Assembly (NCBI GenBank): GCA_965366625.1
Contig: CBDUGP010000029.1
Span: forward strand, 19,807-83,806
Source of the DNA: JAUIJL01 sp965366625
GTDB taxonomy: Bacteria; Acidobacteriota; Thermoanaerobaculia; Multivoradales; J023
Direction of reading: 5' to 3'
DNA: 64,000 nt
Each line of letters begins with the position of its first letter. The stretch's first letter is position 1. The translations under genes and the position numbers were made by a program. Positions 16,313 through 24,949 of this stretch are shown here, piece after piece. The notes beneath the pieces were generated by a model, which worked only from the letters and a program-made list of their open reading frames with translations, was not told the origin of the DNA and searched no databases.

Positions 16313-19276
16313 ATGTCAAAGAAAATGCGAAGTGTCGCCGTGTTCGTTTGTCTCGCCTTGGGTTGTGCCGGAGTGCTTTGGGCCGACAAACCGGGTTGTG
16401 AATACAAACCGATCAATGTGGATAAATACGGCGGCGAGCTATTGCGTCTGCCACCGGAGGTTCGATCTGCCGACGGCGAACTCGACGCACGGTTGACCCT
16501 CGCCTACAGCAAGCAGCCGATCGCGAGCTGTGAAACGAATCTCAGGCTCTACGATGGTCGGTTGACCGGCCCGACCCTCGAGGTGATTCCCGGCGATACC
16601 TTGAACGTCGACGTGGTCAATAACCTGCCGCCGGATCCCCCGCCCCCTTCGGACGACATCAACAAACCCCATGGTTTTAACCGCACGAATTTGCATACCC
16701 ACGGTTTGCATGTCTCACCGGCCGGCAATGCGGACAATGTGTTGTTGGAAGTCCAGCCGGGCAGGAGATTTCAAAACGAGATCAAGATTCCGCGGGATCA
16801 TCCGGCGGGCACCTTTTGGTATCACCCCCACGTCCACGGCTCGACGGCGATGCAAGTCGGCAGCGGTTTGGCGGGTGCGCTGATCGTGCGCGGCGGCATT
16901 GATCGCTTGCCGCAGATCGAGCGCATGACCGAGCAGATCTTGGTTTTCCAGCAGATTCCCTACGACAAAAACGGTGAGGTCGAAGATTTCGACGAATCCT
17001 TCGGACCCGGCGTTTGGGACGCTTCCCACCGCCAGACGACCCTCAATGGGCAGATCTTCCCGGTCATTTATATGCGGCCGGGCGAGATTCAACGTTGGCG
17101 AATGATTCACGCCGGTGTTCGCGAGACCCTTGAGCTGGTGCTCGACGGTCATCAGCTGAATGAAATCGCCGTCGACGGTTTGGTCACGGGTCGGATCGAC
17201 TCGTGGAACCGGCTGGAGCTTCAACCGGGTTATCGCAGCGACGTGTTGATTCGGGCGACGGCTCCGCCTCCCGGCCAACTGCGGGCCGAATTCATTCTTT
17301 ACGACGGCGAAACCCCGGCGTCCAGGTCGTTGCTGGCGGTGGACGAGGCTCGCCAACCGTTGGCCAAGATCGTGGTGGAAGGCCCTCCGGTGGTCATGCA
17401 AATGCCCAGCGAAGCGGCCTTACAGCGATTCGTGCCGTTTCCGCCGATCGAGAGGATCGATGGTTATCAAGAGGCGGTTTTCAACATCAGTGGCGGCAAG
17501 TTTACGGTCAACGGGCGAGAGTTCAGCCCCGACCACCGACGGGTATTGGAGCTGGGCAAGGCTGAGGAATGGACCCTGAACTCCCTGCGGGTGAATCATC
17601 CGTTCCACATTCACGTCAATCCCTTCGAGCACGAACGCCTCGGTCCCGATGGCCGGCCCCAACGGGTCTGGCGTGACACGCTTTTGGTGCGTCAGGACAC
17701 ACCGATCAAGATTCGGACCCGTTACACCAAATACATCGGCACCTTCGTGCTGCATTGCCACATCCTCGACCACGAGGATCAGGGCATGATGGAGTTGGTG
17801 GAAGTGCGCCTGCCGGGCTCGCCGCCGGACGGTCGACACGCCCACATGAGCCATGAGCCCGTGACTGCGAGCCTTGAGCGCACGGCCACTCCCGAGTCGG
17901 ACGAAGCCGATTACCAGCCGTCTCGGGTGCGCAAAAGCATCGACGATCTGGACCCGGACGAGCTCGAAAACTATCTGCACGCCGTGCGACGGCTGAAGGA
18001 GATCTCCGACCGAGATCCCACCAGCAAGGACGGCTACGACTACTTCGCCGCGCTCCACAACAGCGGTTCCGTGGGACCGTGCGAGCACGCTCGCGATTCG
18101 TTCCTTCCCTGGCACCGCGCCCACTTGATCGAATTCGAAAATGCTTTGCGACGGTCCGATCCACCGCGCACCTCGGAGGTCACGGTGCCCTATTGGGATT
18201 GGACTCGAACCCCGTCGGGAGTGCGCTACCCGGCGATGTTCGAGGACCCCAATTCGGTGCTCTACCACCGCGGACGGCTGACCACGGAGATTTGTCGCCC
18301 AGACGACGATTCCGGCTGTGAGCCCTTGCCTTTCCCCTGGAGAATCATCAACGAAACCTTGGACGAGGCGCCCGGCTGGAAGGGGCAGGGTCCTTACCAT
18401 TTCGGCGGTGAGTCGAACGAGGACACGATCTGTAGGGATCGCGAAGACAAGGCCTATGGCGCGTTGGAGTCCCCCTCCCACAACGAGATGCACAGCCGCT
18501 ATATCGGTGGCGCCATGCGCAGCCCGACGACCGCTGCGGAGGATCCCATTTTCTGGAGCTTCCACGCGTTCATCGACCTCCTGTGGGACAACTGGCAGGG
18601 TCGCTCGACCAGCTCGGAGGTCGACAGCTGCTTGGATTGCCACTTGTGTGGTTTGTTCAAAGATCCCCAAAACGGCACGGATCCGTGGACCCCTAAGGAC
18701 ACGGTCAGCACCGCGGCCCTCGACTATCGCTACGAATTCACTCCGGACGAATCGGTTCCGGCGGCGGCGCGGGTGACCGCTTTCCGGGCGGTGCCGTTCG
18801 ACAGCCATCCCGCGGCCGGCATGCTCAGCGGTCGCGCACCCCAAGCGGTCAGCAGTCATGACTTGTTGGTGCCCATGCGCGTGGATCAAACCGTGAGCTT
18901 GCGCCTGGGTTCCGTGCCCCGGCCGGCGGACGTCAGCTATCGCGGTGAGGTGTATCTGCATCCCGCCACCGAGAGCTTCCGACCCGGGGATCCGGAATTC
19001 CGCAAGCTCTACCTCTTTGACCTCTACTCCATCTGGCGCGGACACGGCGACCATGCTCGACCGGACGTCGACGTGGTGATTGATCTCACCAAAGAAGTCG
19101 AAGCTCTTTCGGTCTTCCATGGGGGTGAACTGTGGAAGGTGTCCGTGGCGGTGGTGCCGTCGGAGGATCCCGTGCGCGACGGCGAACGGGTGCCCGCAGC
19201 CCCGGCGGCGGACGCGTTGATTTTTGACTCGGCTCGTATCCAAGGCCTCACTAACCCGGGCCTCGGTAACCGATAA
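16313..19276 (+). CDS. Multicopper oxidase (laccase)-tyrosinase fusion, exported
   Basis: ATG start after GGAGGAG; the N-terminus is a signal peptide (VAVFVCLALGCAGVLWA). Residues ~25-510 are a multicopper oxidase with all four copper motifs: NLHTHGLH, WYHPHVHG, HPFHIHVNPF and HCHILDHEDQGMM. Residues ~570-900 are a type-3 copper tyrosinase: CuA histidines in AALHNSG, CEHARDSF and PWHRAHL, CuB in HNEMHSRY and WSFHAFIDLLW. Both enzymes oxidise phenols, one to radicals by four-electron O2 reduction, the other to catechols and quinones, so a single 987-aa exported chain could do sequential phenol chemistry (melanin or lignin-like). Laccases and tyrosinases are normally separate proteins. Two small genes follow in the same direction. 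Confidence 0.93.
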   Translation: MSKKMRSVAVFVCLALGCAGVLWADKPGCEYKPINVDKYGGELLRLPPEVRSADGELDARLTLAYSKQPIASCETNLRLYDGRLTGPTLEVIPGDTLNVDVVNNLPPDPPPPSDDINKPHGFNRTNLHTHGLHVSPAGNADNVLLEVQPGRRFQNEIKIPRDHPAGTFWYHPHVHGSTAMQVGSGLAGALIVRGGIDRLPQIERMTEQILVFQQIPYDKNGEVEDFDESFGPGVWDASHRQTTLNGQIFPVIYMRPGEIQRWRMIHAGVRETLELVLDGHQLNEIAVDGLVTGRIDSWNRLELQPGYRSDVLIRATAPPPGQLRAEFILYDGETPASRSLLAVDEARQPLAKIVVEGPPVVMQMPSEAALQRFVPFPPIERIDGYQEAVFNISGGKFTVNGREFSPDHRRVLELGKAEEWTLNSLRVNHPFHIHVNPFEHERLGPDGRPQRVWRDTLLVRQDTPIKIRTRYTKYIGTFVLHCHILDHEDQGMMELVEVRLPGSPPDGRHAHMSHEPVTASLERTATPESDEADYQPSRVRKSIDDLDPDELENYLHAVRRLKEISDRDPTSKDGYDYFAALHNSGSVGPCEHARDSFLPWHRAHLIEFENALRRSDPPRTSEVTVPYWDWTRTPSGVRYPAMFEDPNSVLYHRGRLTTEICRPDDDSGCEPLPFPWRIINETLDEAPGWKGQGPYHFGGESNEDTICRDREDKAYGALESPSHNEMHSRYIGGAMRSPTTAAEDPIFWSFHAFIDLLWDNWQGRSTSSEVDSCLDCHLCGLFKDPQNGTDPWTPKDTVSTAALDYRYEFTPDESVPAAARVTAFRAVPFDSHPAAGMLSGRAPQAVSSHDLLVPMRVDQTVSLRLGSVPRPADVSYRGEVYLHPATESFRPGDPEFRKLYLFDLYSIWRGHGDHARPDVDVVIDLTKEVEALSVFHGGELWKVSVAVVPSEDPVRDGERVPAAPAADALIFDSARIQGLTNPGLGNR

Positions 19277-19287
19277 TCGGAGAAGAA

Positions 19288-19833
19288 ATGCCTGAAGAAA
19301 ACCAAAACAATCGCGAGCCGGTTTGGGAACTCCACATTCGTCCGATGTTCCGCTTGATCGATCACGAGCACATGTCGTGGCTCGATCTGTGGGACTACGA
19401 CACGGTTTGGGCCAAACGGGAAGCCATCCTGGGCCGGGTGTCCGACAAGTCGGCACCCATGCCCAGCTATCCCACCGGCGGCCCGTGGCCCGACGAATGG
19501 GTTTCGATCTTTCGTCGATGGATCGAAAACGGCGGCCATAAGCTCGATCTCGGAAGTCCGGATTCCGCCGGTTACGAGGTCAAAAAAACCTTCGACGGCG
19601 TCAAAATCAGCGCGTGGGTCCAAGTGCCGGGAGAGGGCTACCGAGCGTGGCTCGACATCGAATCCGTAGGCGCCACCACCCGTCAGTATAGCCTGGTGCT
19701 GGAAGCGCCCCTCGGAGAGCCCAGCGGCCCATCGACGGAACTTGAGGTGCGCGATGAATTCAAAACCGGCTCCGTAGAAAAACTGATCGTCATCGATGCC
19801 GACGGTCGACACGAGTTCGACGTGCCGTCGTAG
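19288..19833 (+). CDS. Conserved-looking 181-aa protein downstream of the laccase-tyrosinase
   Basis: Begins 11 bp after the fusion gene with a GGAGAAG ribosome site, so probably cotranscribed. No signal peptide or membrane segment. The N-terminal half (MFRLIDHEHMSWLDLWDYD; YPTGGPWPDEWVSIFRRWIE) is rich in Trp, His and acidic residues; the C-terminal half looks like beta sandwich. I do not recognise a named family. Position suggests a copper-loading or assembly partner, by analogy with the caddie protein of Streptomyces tyrosinase, but it shows no similarity I can see to MelC1. Confidence 0.8.
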   Translation: MPEENQNNREPVWELHIRPMFRLIDHEHMSWLDLWDYDTVWAKREAILGRVSDKSAPMPSYPTGGPWPDEWVSIFRRWIENGGHKLDLGSPDSAGYEVKKTFDGVKISAWVQVPGEGYRAWLDIESVGATTRQYSLVLEAPLGEPSGPSTELEVRDEFKTGSVEKLIVIDADGRHEFDVPS

Positions 19834-19935
19834 TCGCAGGCCAAATCAATTAGGCGCCCGGCTCGGCGGCTCTTCGTTGGCGCCGCCGGGCCGGGTGTCG
19901 GACCCCAGCAAATATGTTCCCCAAAAGGAGATTCT

Positions 19936-20418
19936 ATGTCCCGTATCTTCACCTTCCTGCTGGTTTTCTGCTGTCCTGCATTGCTCTCGGCTGCCGGCGA
20001 TGCCAACCCTCCCTCTGACGCAGCCAGAGGAATGTGCGGAGCCATGGGCACGGTGACCTACATCCCAGCTGATTGGGGTCCGAGGTTGGTGGTCGAGAAT
20101 TCTGACGGTCCCACCACGTGGTGGAAAGATACCGACGGGATTGCCCCGGGAGTGGCAGGCTGCCATCTGGGAACGGACGCCGATGGCAAGCCCAATGGCC
20201 GGATGTTCGGGGAAGCCTGCCTCAGCGACGAGCTGCTGGTGGAATCGAACCCCGGGAAAGGCGAGCTTCATTCCCACGGCAACGATGTCGGGCATCCCGA
20301 CACCTTCAACTGCAACCTGTGGTGTCGTGGGCAAGGTGCCAAGAGCGGAGTGTGTCAAGCGGCCGACGCTCCACCGTGCAAAACTTCGGCGAAGTGCGTC
20401 TGTAGCCCCGGCGACTGA
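19936..20418 (+). CDS. Small exported cysteine-rich protein
   Basis: 160 aa, AAAGGAG before the ATG. Signal peptide FTFLLVFCCPALLSAAG. The mature part has paired cysteines (GMCGAMG; AGCHLGTD; FNCNLWCRGQG; CKTSAKCVC) and the histidine-bearing ELHSHGNDVGHPD. Unknown function. Possibly a member of the phenol-oxidase cluster, exported to the same compartment; the Cys/His content would allow metal binding, but that is inference. Confidence 0.75.
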   Translation: MSRIFTFLLVFCCPALLSAAGDANPPSDAARGMCGAMGTVTYIPADWGPRLVVENSDGPTTWWKDTDGIAPGVAGCHLGTDADGKPNGRMFGEACLSDELLVESNPGKGELHSHGNDVGHPDTFNCNLWCRGQGAKSGVCQAADAPPCKTSAKCVCSPGD

Positions 20419-20485
20419 GTTCGTCGCGAAGACCTAACTGAGCGTTTCGGAACTTCCACAAACCATTGATTATAAACAGCTTGAA

Positions 20486-20568
20486 GTAGGGTCGGGGCTT
20501 GCCCCCTCCCGCTCTTTCTTGAGAAGTGGCTCGGCTTCGCCTCGCCCGGGCGGGGGCAAGCCCGTTCC
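20486..20568. repeat. Dispersed hairpin repeat (GTAGGG...CTTGCCCCC family)
   Basis: GTAGGGTCGGGGCTTGCCCC and, about 40 bp on, its rough inverse GGGCGGGGGCAAGCCC form a long hairpin. The same family occurs twice at 45306-45472. A G-rich tract (20625-20650) follows. Nothing coding is visible in 20419-20707. Confidence 0.7.
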
Positions 20569-20707
20569 CATCGACGCTAACTCAACAGGCTGCAAAGTCG
20601 CCCTCAGCCCCCTCTCCCGTCCCGGGAGAGGGGGGTTGGGGGGGGGGAGGGCTCACCAGGCCTGACGAAGCGGGGATAAATCTCGCCTGCCCTCGCACGT
20701 ATTTAGG

Positions 20708-22243
20708 ATGAAGCGGTTCGATGATACTTTTCGGCCCATGCAAACCAGCCCTTCTCCCTCTCTCCTTTCCCTTCCCGACCTAGAAACGCCCCTTGAGCTT
20801 TCGGGCGACGAGCTGCGCCGGCTGATCGAAGAGACCAGTGCCAGGTTGATGGAATTCCTCGACGCTCTGCCCGAGCGACCCATGGACGGCACGGCCGACG
20901 GGGCCGAGCTGGCCAGGGCTTTGGTGGAATCGTTGCCCGAGCGTGGAACCCCGTTCGACGAGCTGCTGGGCCTGCTCTTCGATCAGGCGATTCCATGCAC
21001 TTTCAACACGGCCGGCGGTGGATACCTGGCTTATATCCCGGGCGGTGGCTTGCCTCAATCGGCGATTGCCGCCCTGATCGCCAATGTGGTGAATAGCTAC
21101 ATCACGGTGTGGGTGGCTTCACCGGCTTTGGTGCAGTTGGAAAGCAATGTGGTGTCGTGGTTTTGCGCCATGATGGGCCTGCCCGAGACCTCCGGCGGAT
21201 ATCTTTCGAGCGGCGGCTCCATGGCCAATTTCAGCGCGTTGTCCACGGCCCGCTGCGAGCTGTTGCCGGAGAATTTTCTCAAGGGCACTCTTTACGCCTC
21301 CGACCAAGTCCACCATTCGTTGCTCAAGGCCTCGAAATTGGCCGGCTTTCCGGAACGGAACGTACGCTCTATTCCCTGTGACGAAAACTTCCGCATGTCC
21401 TTGGATGCCCTGAGCCGTTGCATTGAAGAGGACCGGGCTGCGGGGCTCCAGCCCTTCTTCGTCGTCGGCAATGCCGGCTCCACCAATACCGGCGCGGTCG
21501 ACTCCCTGACAGCTTTGGCTGATCTGGCGGAGCGAGAAAAGCTCTGGCTGCACGTCGACGCAGCCTACGGCGGGTTCTTCCAGCTCACCGAGAGAGGGCG
21601 GCAGGCCATGAGGGGCATTGGCCGGGCGGATTCCATTACCCTGGATCCCCACAAAGGCCTGTTTCTGCCCTACGGCACCGGCTGCTTGTTGGTGAAGGAC
21701 CAAGCCGCCCTGAAACGGACCCACGGTAGCCAAGCCGACTACATGCCGGCCCACGCCGACCCGGGTTTTGTGGATTTCTGTGAGATCTCCCCGGAGCTTT
21801 CGCGGGACATTCGGGGTTTGCGGGTTTGGTTGCCCCTCAAAATGTACGGGATCGATGTTTTCCGGCGTCAGCTGGACGAAAAATTAGATCTGGCCCACCT
21901 AGCCGCGGATCATTTGCGAGCGATGCCCGACGTGCAAATCGTGGCCGAGCCACAGCTGTCGTTGGTGGTCTTTCGCTATGCCCCACCCAACGTCGAGGAC
22001 GAGCAGCTCAACGCGCTCAATCGGCGCCTTTTGCAGTTGGTGAATCAACGCCAGAGGGTGATGTTGACCCCGACCCTGGTGGCAGGCGATCGATTTGTGC
22101 TGCGCATCTGCGTCCTGTCTTTCCGCACCCATCTTCAACATATGGAGATGGCGTTGGAGGATATCCAGGAGTCGATCGCCGAGCTCCAAACGGCAAACCT
22201 GGACAGAACCTCCCATAGCGCGCTTCCTCTGAACGACTCTTGA
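20708..22243 (+). CDS. PLP-dependent group II amino acid decarboxylase family protein
   Basis: 511 aa with the fold-type I pattern of the glutamate/aromatic amino acid decarboxylase family: HVDAAYGG (Asp binding the pyridine nitrogen), then SITLDPHKGLFLPYGTG with the PLP lysine. The NAGSTNTGAVD and SSGGSMANFSAL segments also fit. In characterised aromatic decarboxylases the lysine motif is NPHKW; the DPHKG form here marks a less studied branch, so substrate cannot be named. The start is uncertain: ATG 20708 has only a weak GG, and 20738 is an alternative. It follows the laccase-tyrosinase cluster, and an aromatic amine product would link to it, but a 290-bp repeat-filled gap argues for independent transcription. 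Confidence 0.88.
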   Translation: MKRFDDTFRPMQTSPSPSLLSLPDLETPLELSGDELRRLIEETSARLMEFLDALPERPMDGTADGAELARALVESLPERGTPFDELLGLLFDQAIPCTFNTAGGGYLAYIPGGGLPQSAIAALIANVVNSYITVWVASPALVQLESNVVSWFCAMMGLPETSGGYLSSGGSMANFSALSTARCELLPENFLKGTLYASDQVHHSLLKASKLAGFPERNVRSIPCDENFRMSLDALSRCIEEDRAAGLQPFFVVGNAGSTNTGAVDSLTALADLAEREKLWLHVDAAYGGFFQLTERGRQAMRGIGRADSITLDPHKGLFLPYGTGCLLVKDQAALKRTHGSQADYMPAHADPGFVDFCEISPELSRDIRGLRVWLPLKMYGIDVFRRQLDEKLDLAHLAADHLRAMPDVQIVAEPQLSLVVFRYAPPNVEDEQLNALNRRLLQLVNQRQRVMLTPTLVAGDRFVLRICVLSFRTHLQHMEMALEDIQESIAELQTANLDRTSHSALPLNDS

Positions 22244-22300
22244 ACAATTGAGTCAAGAATTTTTTGCGTCCTGTGGAAAAATTCTCGAGATAGTCTTCTT

Positions 22301-22552
22301 TTAACCCCAAAGGGGTTTAATTCCATAGCCCAGGGTAAGCGAAGCGCCACCCTGGGTTTGCAGGCACGCAAATCCCGAACCCTGAAGGGGTTCTACAAAT
22401 GCTTTGCACAGACGTGGTTCGTGCGATTCAGCCCACATGGGTGATGCCATCGTTTATAAAACCCCGTTGGGGTTTGGGACGTGATGATCGCCGCAACCCA
22501 GGACGGCGCTTCGCTTGTCCTGGGCTCTAAAATGCTACCCCTTCGGGGTAAA
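22301..22552. repeat. REP-type palindrome cluster
   Basis: Several short palindromes: AACCCCAAAGGGGTTT (22303-22318), GCCCAGGGTAAGCGAAGCGC with CACCCTGGG (22328-22355), ACCCTGAAGGGGTT (22380), AACCCCGTTGGGGTTT (22461-22476), a second AGGACGGCGCTTCGCTTGTCCT form (~22501), and CTACCCCTTCGGGGTA. The 'CCCAGG...GAAGCGCC...CCTGGG' form appears twice in opposite orientation. Typical of REP/BIME clusters that RAYT enzymes act on. Confidence 0.75.
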
Positions 22553-22590
22553 GATCTCAGCCGACACACACACACATCTCGACCGCCCGA

Positions 22591-22690
22591 GCACCGGTGG
22601 AGCGAGTTCGGAGCGACGCCGGGGGGCGTCTAGCCCGCAGGCCATCCGGCCGACGCACGCGATAGCATTTCTGGACGGGCCCTAGCTAAA
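22591..22690. mobile_element. MITE/REP-like element (copy B, one end)
   Basis: GGTGGAGCGAGTTCGGAGCGACG ... GCATTTCTGGACGGGCCCTAGCTA matches the right end of the 5739-5961 element. Read on the minus strand it starts TAGCTAGGGCCCGTCCAG, whose TAG is the stop codon of the minus-strand DUF523 gene, as in the other copies. No opposite terminus was found upstream. Confidence 0.55.
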
Positions 22691-23651
22691 TCTGATTCCT
22701 GAGCATCAGCTCGCTGGGATAAGGGTTTAAATAAACCTGCCGACCCAACCATTCCGGCGTCTCATGGCGTCGGAAGTGGTGCTTCAACAAAGTGATCGGA
22801 ACGATCAAAGGCAAGCGCCCCAAGCGATATTCGTGGATGATTTCCACCAGCTCCGCCTTATCTCCCGGGTCCAGGGCGCTTTTTAAGAAACCCATCAGGT
22901 GCTGAAGCACGTTGGTATGGCTCTTGGGCGTCGCGATTTTGCCCAGCACTTCCATGAACTTAGGGCCGTATTCGTCGAATAGTTGGTCCAGTGGACGGTC
23001 GTGCCCTTCGGCCACTAGGCGGCCGAGCTCCCGCTGACCCGCGGGGGAGTGGGCCATGAGGGTCATCTTAAAATCCGCTTGCAGGTCCATCAGGCCGCGC
23101 AGGGACGGCTCAGCCAGCAATTGGCGCCAGCGCCGATGGGCGAAGATACGTTCGATGAAGTTTTCCCTCAGCTGGGCGTCGTTCAATCGCCCCTCTTCTT
23201 CCGCCGGCAGCAGGGGCATGGCTTCGGTCAGGGCACGGGCGAAGATGCCTCGTCCTTTGGCTATCGGGATCTTGTGGTCGCCGTAAACTTTGACCCGAAA
23301 CAGACCGCAGCTGGGGCTGCCCTTTTTGAAGATATATCCGTCGAGCTGCTGTTGACGCAAGGCTTGGATGCGGGGGACGGCCCATTCGTCCATGGTGTCC
23401 GTGTGGTCGTCACCGCTCTTGATGCCCACCATGCGCGGTTTGTCGAGATCACCGATCAGCCTCAGGGATTCCCGCGGGATGCCCAGGCCGATCTCCACTT
23501 CGGGACAAACCGCCACCCATTCAACCCATCGCCCCAAGGTGTTGAGCATGAAGTCGTTGCGGGTGTGACCGCCGTTGTAGCGGACTTTCTCGCCCAACAA
23601 ACACGAGCTGACGCCGATGCGCGGTGGGGCGGTGGTTTGAATTTCGGTCAT
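22686..23651 (-). CDS. DUF523-DUF1722 (YbgA-type) protein
   Basis: Two known uncharacterised domains: DUF523 at residues ~10-150 (VSSCLLGEKVRYNGGH, CPEVEIGLGIPRESLRL, FKKGSPSCGL, with conserved cysteines) and DUF1722 at ~180-310 (MAHSPAGQRELGRLVA, LMGFLKSALDPGDKAEL, plus the closing LRHHF/Y-like region). The two-domain form is common in proteobacteria and elsewhere; thiouracil desulfurase activity has been proposed for DUF523 proteins, not for this one. Start ATG 23651; a TTG two codons upstream has better-spaced GAGG. Ends on a MITE-like element. Confidence 0.88.
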   Translation of the reverse strand: MTEIQTTAPPRIGVSSCLLGEKVRYNGGHTRNDFMLNTLGRWVEWVAVCPEVEIGLGIPRESLRLIGDLDKPRMVGIKSGDDHTDTMDEWAVPRIQALRQQQLDGYIFKKGSPSCGLFRVKVYGDHKIPIAKGRGIFARALTEAMPLLPAEEEGRLNDAQLRENFIERIFAHRRWRQLLAEPSLRGLMDLQADFKMTLMAHSPAGQRELGRLVAEGHDRPLDQLFDEYGPKFMEVLGKIATPKSHTNVLQHLMGFLKSALDPGDKAELVEIIHEYRLGRLPLIVPITLLKHHFRRHETPEWLGRQVYLNPYPSELMLRNQI

Positions 23652-23684
23652 GCTCAAGGCTGCCTCAACGTTTGGGACCTATGC

Positions 23685-24875
23685 TCAATCGACGGCTAGA
23701 GGGCGGTAGACCACAGATTCTTCCATGGCCCCCAGAACCTGCTGTAGGAAATCCCGCAAGTCGTCCACATCCTCTGGGTCCGCCCCGACGACGGCTACCG
23801 CTCGGTCCAAATCAAAACCCGCGCAGAGATCACCCAGGGCCTGTTGCAGACCGTCCGGCAGACCATCGCCGTCGATCAGCAGCTTGACCAAGAATCTGCC
23901 GACCCGTGCCCGTTCCGCTGCCGGTGATTTCGCGGCTCCGAATCGTGATGTGAGCAGCTGTAACACCTGGTCTCGGTGGTCGGCCAAGAAGAGGGCCGCG
24001 AGGAAATAACGCAATTCCGGATCCGGATACTCCCGTCGGGCTCCACGCAGCAATTGATATCGCGTGATGTCGTCCAAGGAGGCCACGACTCGCTCGAAGT
24101 CTTGACCATGGTGCTGAAGGGCGGCTTCGAGCAGGGCATCCGGGATGGGCAGATCCGACTCCCTGGCGGCTCGCAGGCTGTAATAGACGGTTTCCAAGTC
24201 TTGATGGGCACAGATTTCAATCATGGCGTCGAGCCAATCTGGCGGCGATAGTTCGGCGATCCAGGCTAGGGCTCGCAACCGATTTTCGATCGCCTCGGGC
24301 GGCGTGGCGGCGGCCAGATGGGGCCGCACCATTTCAAGATCCGGAACGTCGTCGGAGGATTTTGAGCGGATGGTCAGGGTGACGGAAGGGCTTTCTATGG
24401 AGCAATAACCGTAAATCGACCGACTCGAATAGAGTTCCACCACATCGCCCGGTTTTAGGTGCTCGGCGCTGACGAATCGGGATTGGCCTAAGCGTAGACG
24501 GTCAGAAATGCGCTTTGATTCCTCGAATTCAAAGGTTCCCTGCAAAATAGAGCCGCCCATCACTTGCAGGGCTGCCCAGCCGTCGAAGGGGCCGGGCAGG
24601 CTCAAGTCGTCCGTCCAGAGGTGTGCCACGATCTCGAATCGTGGGTCGGAGTGGATCTTGAACCCATTGGGAGTCGGGTTTAGGGGCAGATCACGGCGAG
24701 ATTCGAGGACCCACTTGAGCAGCCCGTGGGCGTCCAATTCTTGCAAACCCGCGGATTGGAGGACCTGCGCGGCGATCGCCGGTCCGACGGTCGGCTCGTA
24801 ACCCTTCGATTTCCACCGCTCTTCGAAGTCCTGGGCAACTCTGTCGAGGCGCTGCGAGAAGGCTTTGAGATCCAT
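23685..24875 (-). CDS. Uncharacterised 396-aa cytosolic protein
   Basis: ATG 24875 follows AGGAG. No signal peptide or membrane helix. Residues ~90-200 (IVAHLWTDDLSLPGPFDGWAA, LKPGDVVELYSS) show a beta-rich, cupin-like rhythm, and the rest is alpha helical with Leu/Ala repeats that could be HEAT/TPR-like. I do not recognise a family. Divergent from the amidohydrolase gene (74 bp between starts), so a shared promoter region is likely. Confidence 0.75.
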   Translation of the reverse strand: MDLKAFSQRLDRVAQDFEERWKSKGYEPTVGPAIAAQVLQSAGLQELDAHGLLKWVLESRRDLPLNPTPNGFKIHSDPRFEIVAHLWTDDLSLPGPFDGWAALQVMGGSILQGTFEFEESKRISDRLRLGQSRFVSAEHLKPGDVVELYSSRSIYGYCSIESPSVTLTIRSKSSDDVPDLEMVRPHLAAATPPEAIENRLRALAWIAELSPPDWLDAMIEICAHQDLETVYYSLRAARESDLPIPDALLEAALQHHGQDFERVVASLDDITRYQLLRGARREYPDPELRYFLAALFLADHRDQVLQLLTSRFGAAKSPAAERARVGRFLVKLLIDGDGLPDGLQQALGDLCAGFDLDRAVAVVGADPEDVDDLRDFLQQVLGAMEESVVYRPLAVD

Positions 24876-24949
24876 GGTGCTCCTGGTCAAACCTGGGGAA
24901 TAGGGTGTCGGCAACAAGGATCATATCGCTTTGCGATAAAGTCGCTGCC

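Noticed and set aside
17420..19456. 678-aa open frame on the minus strand opposite the laccase-tyrosinase
   Set aside because: Long only because the G+C-rich sense strand has few antisense stops; the sense frame carries all copper motifs.
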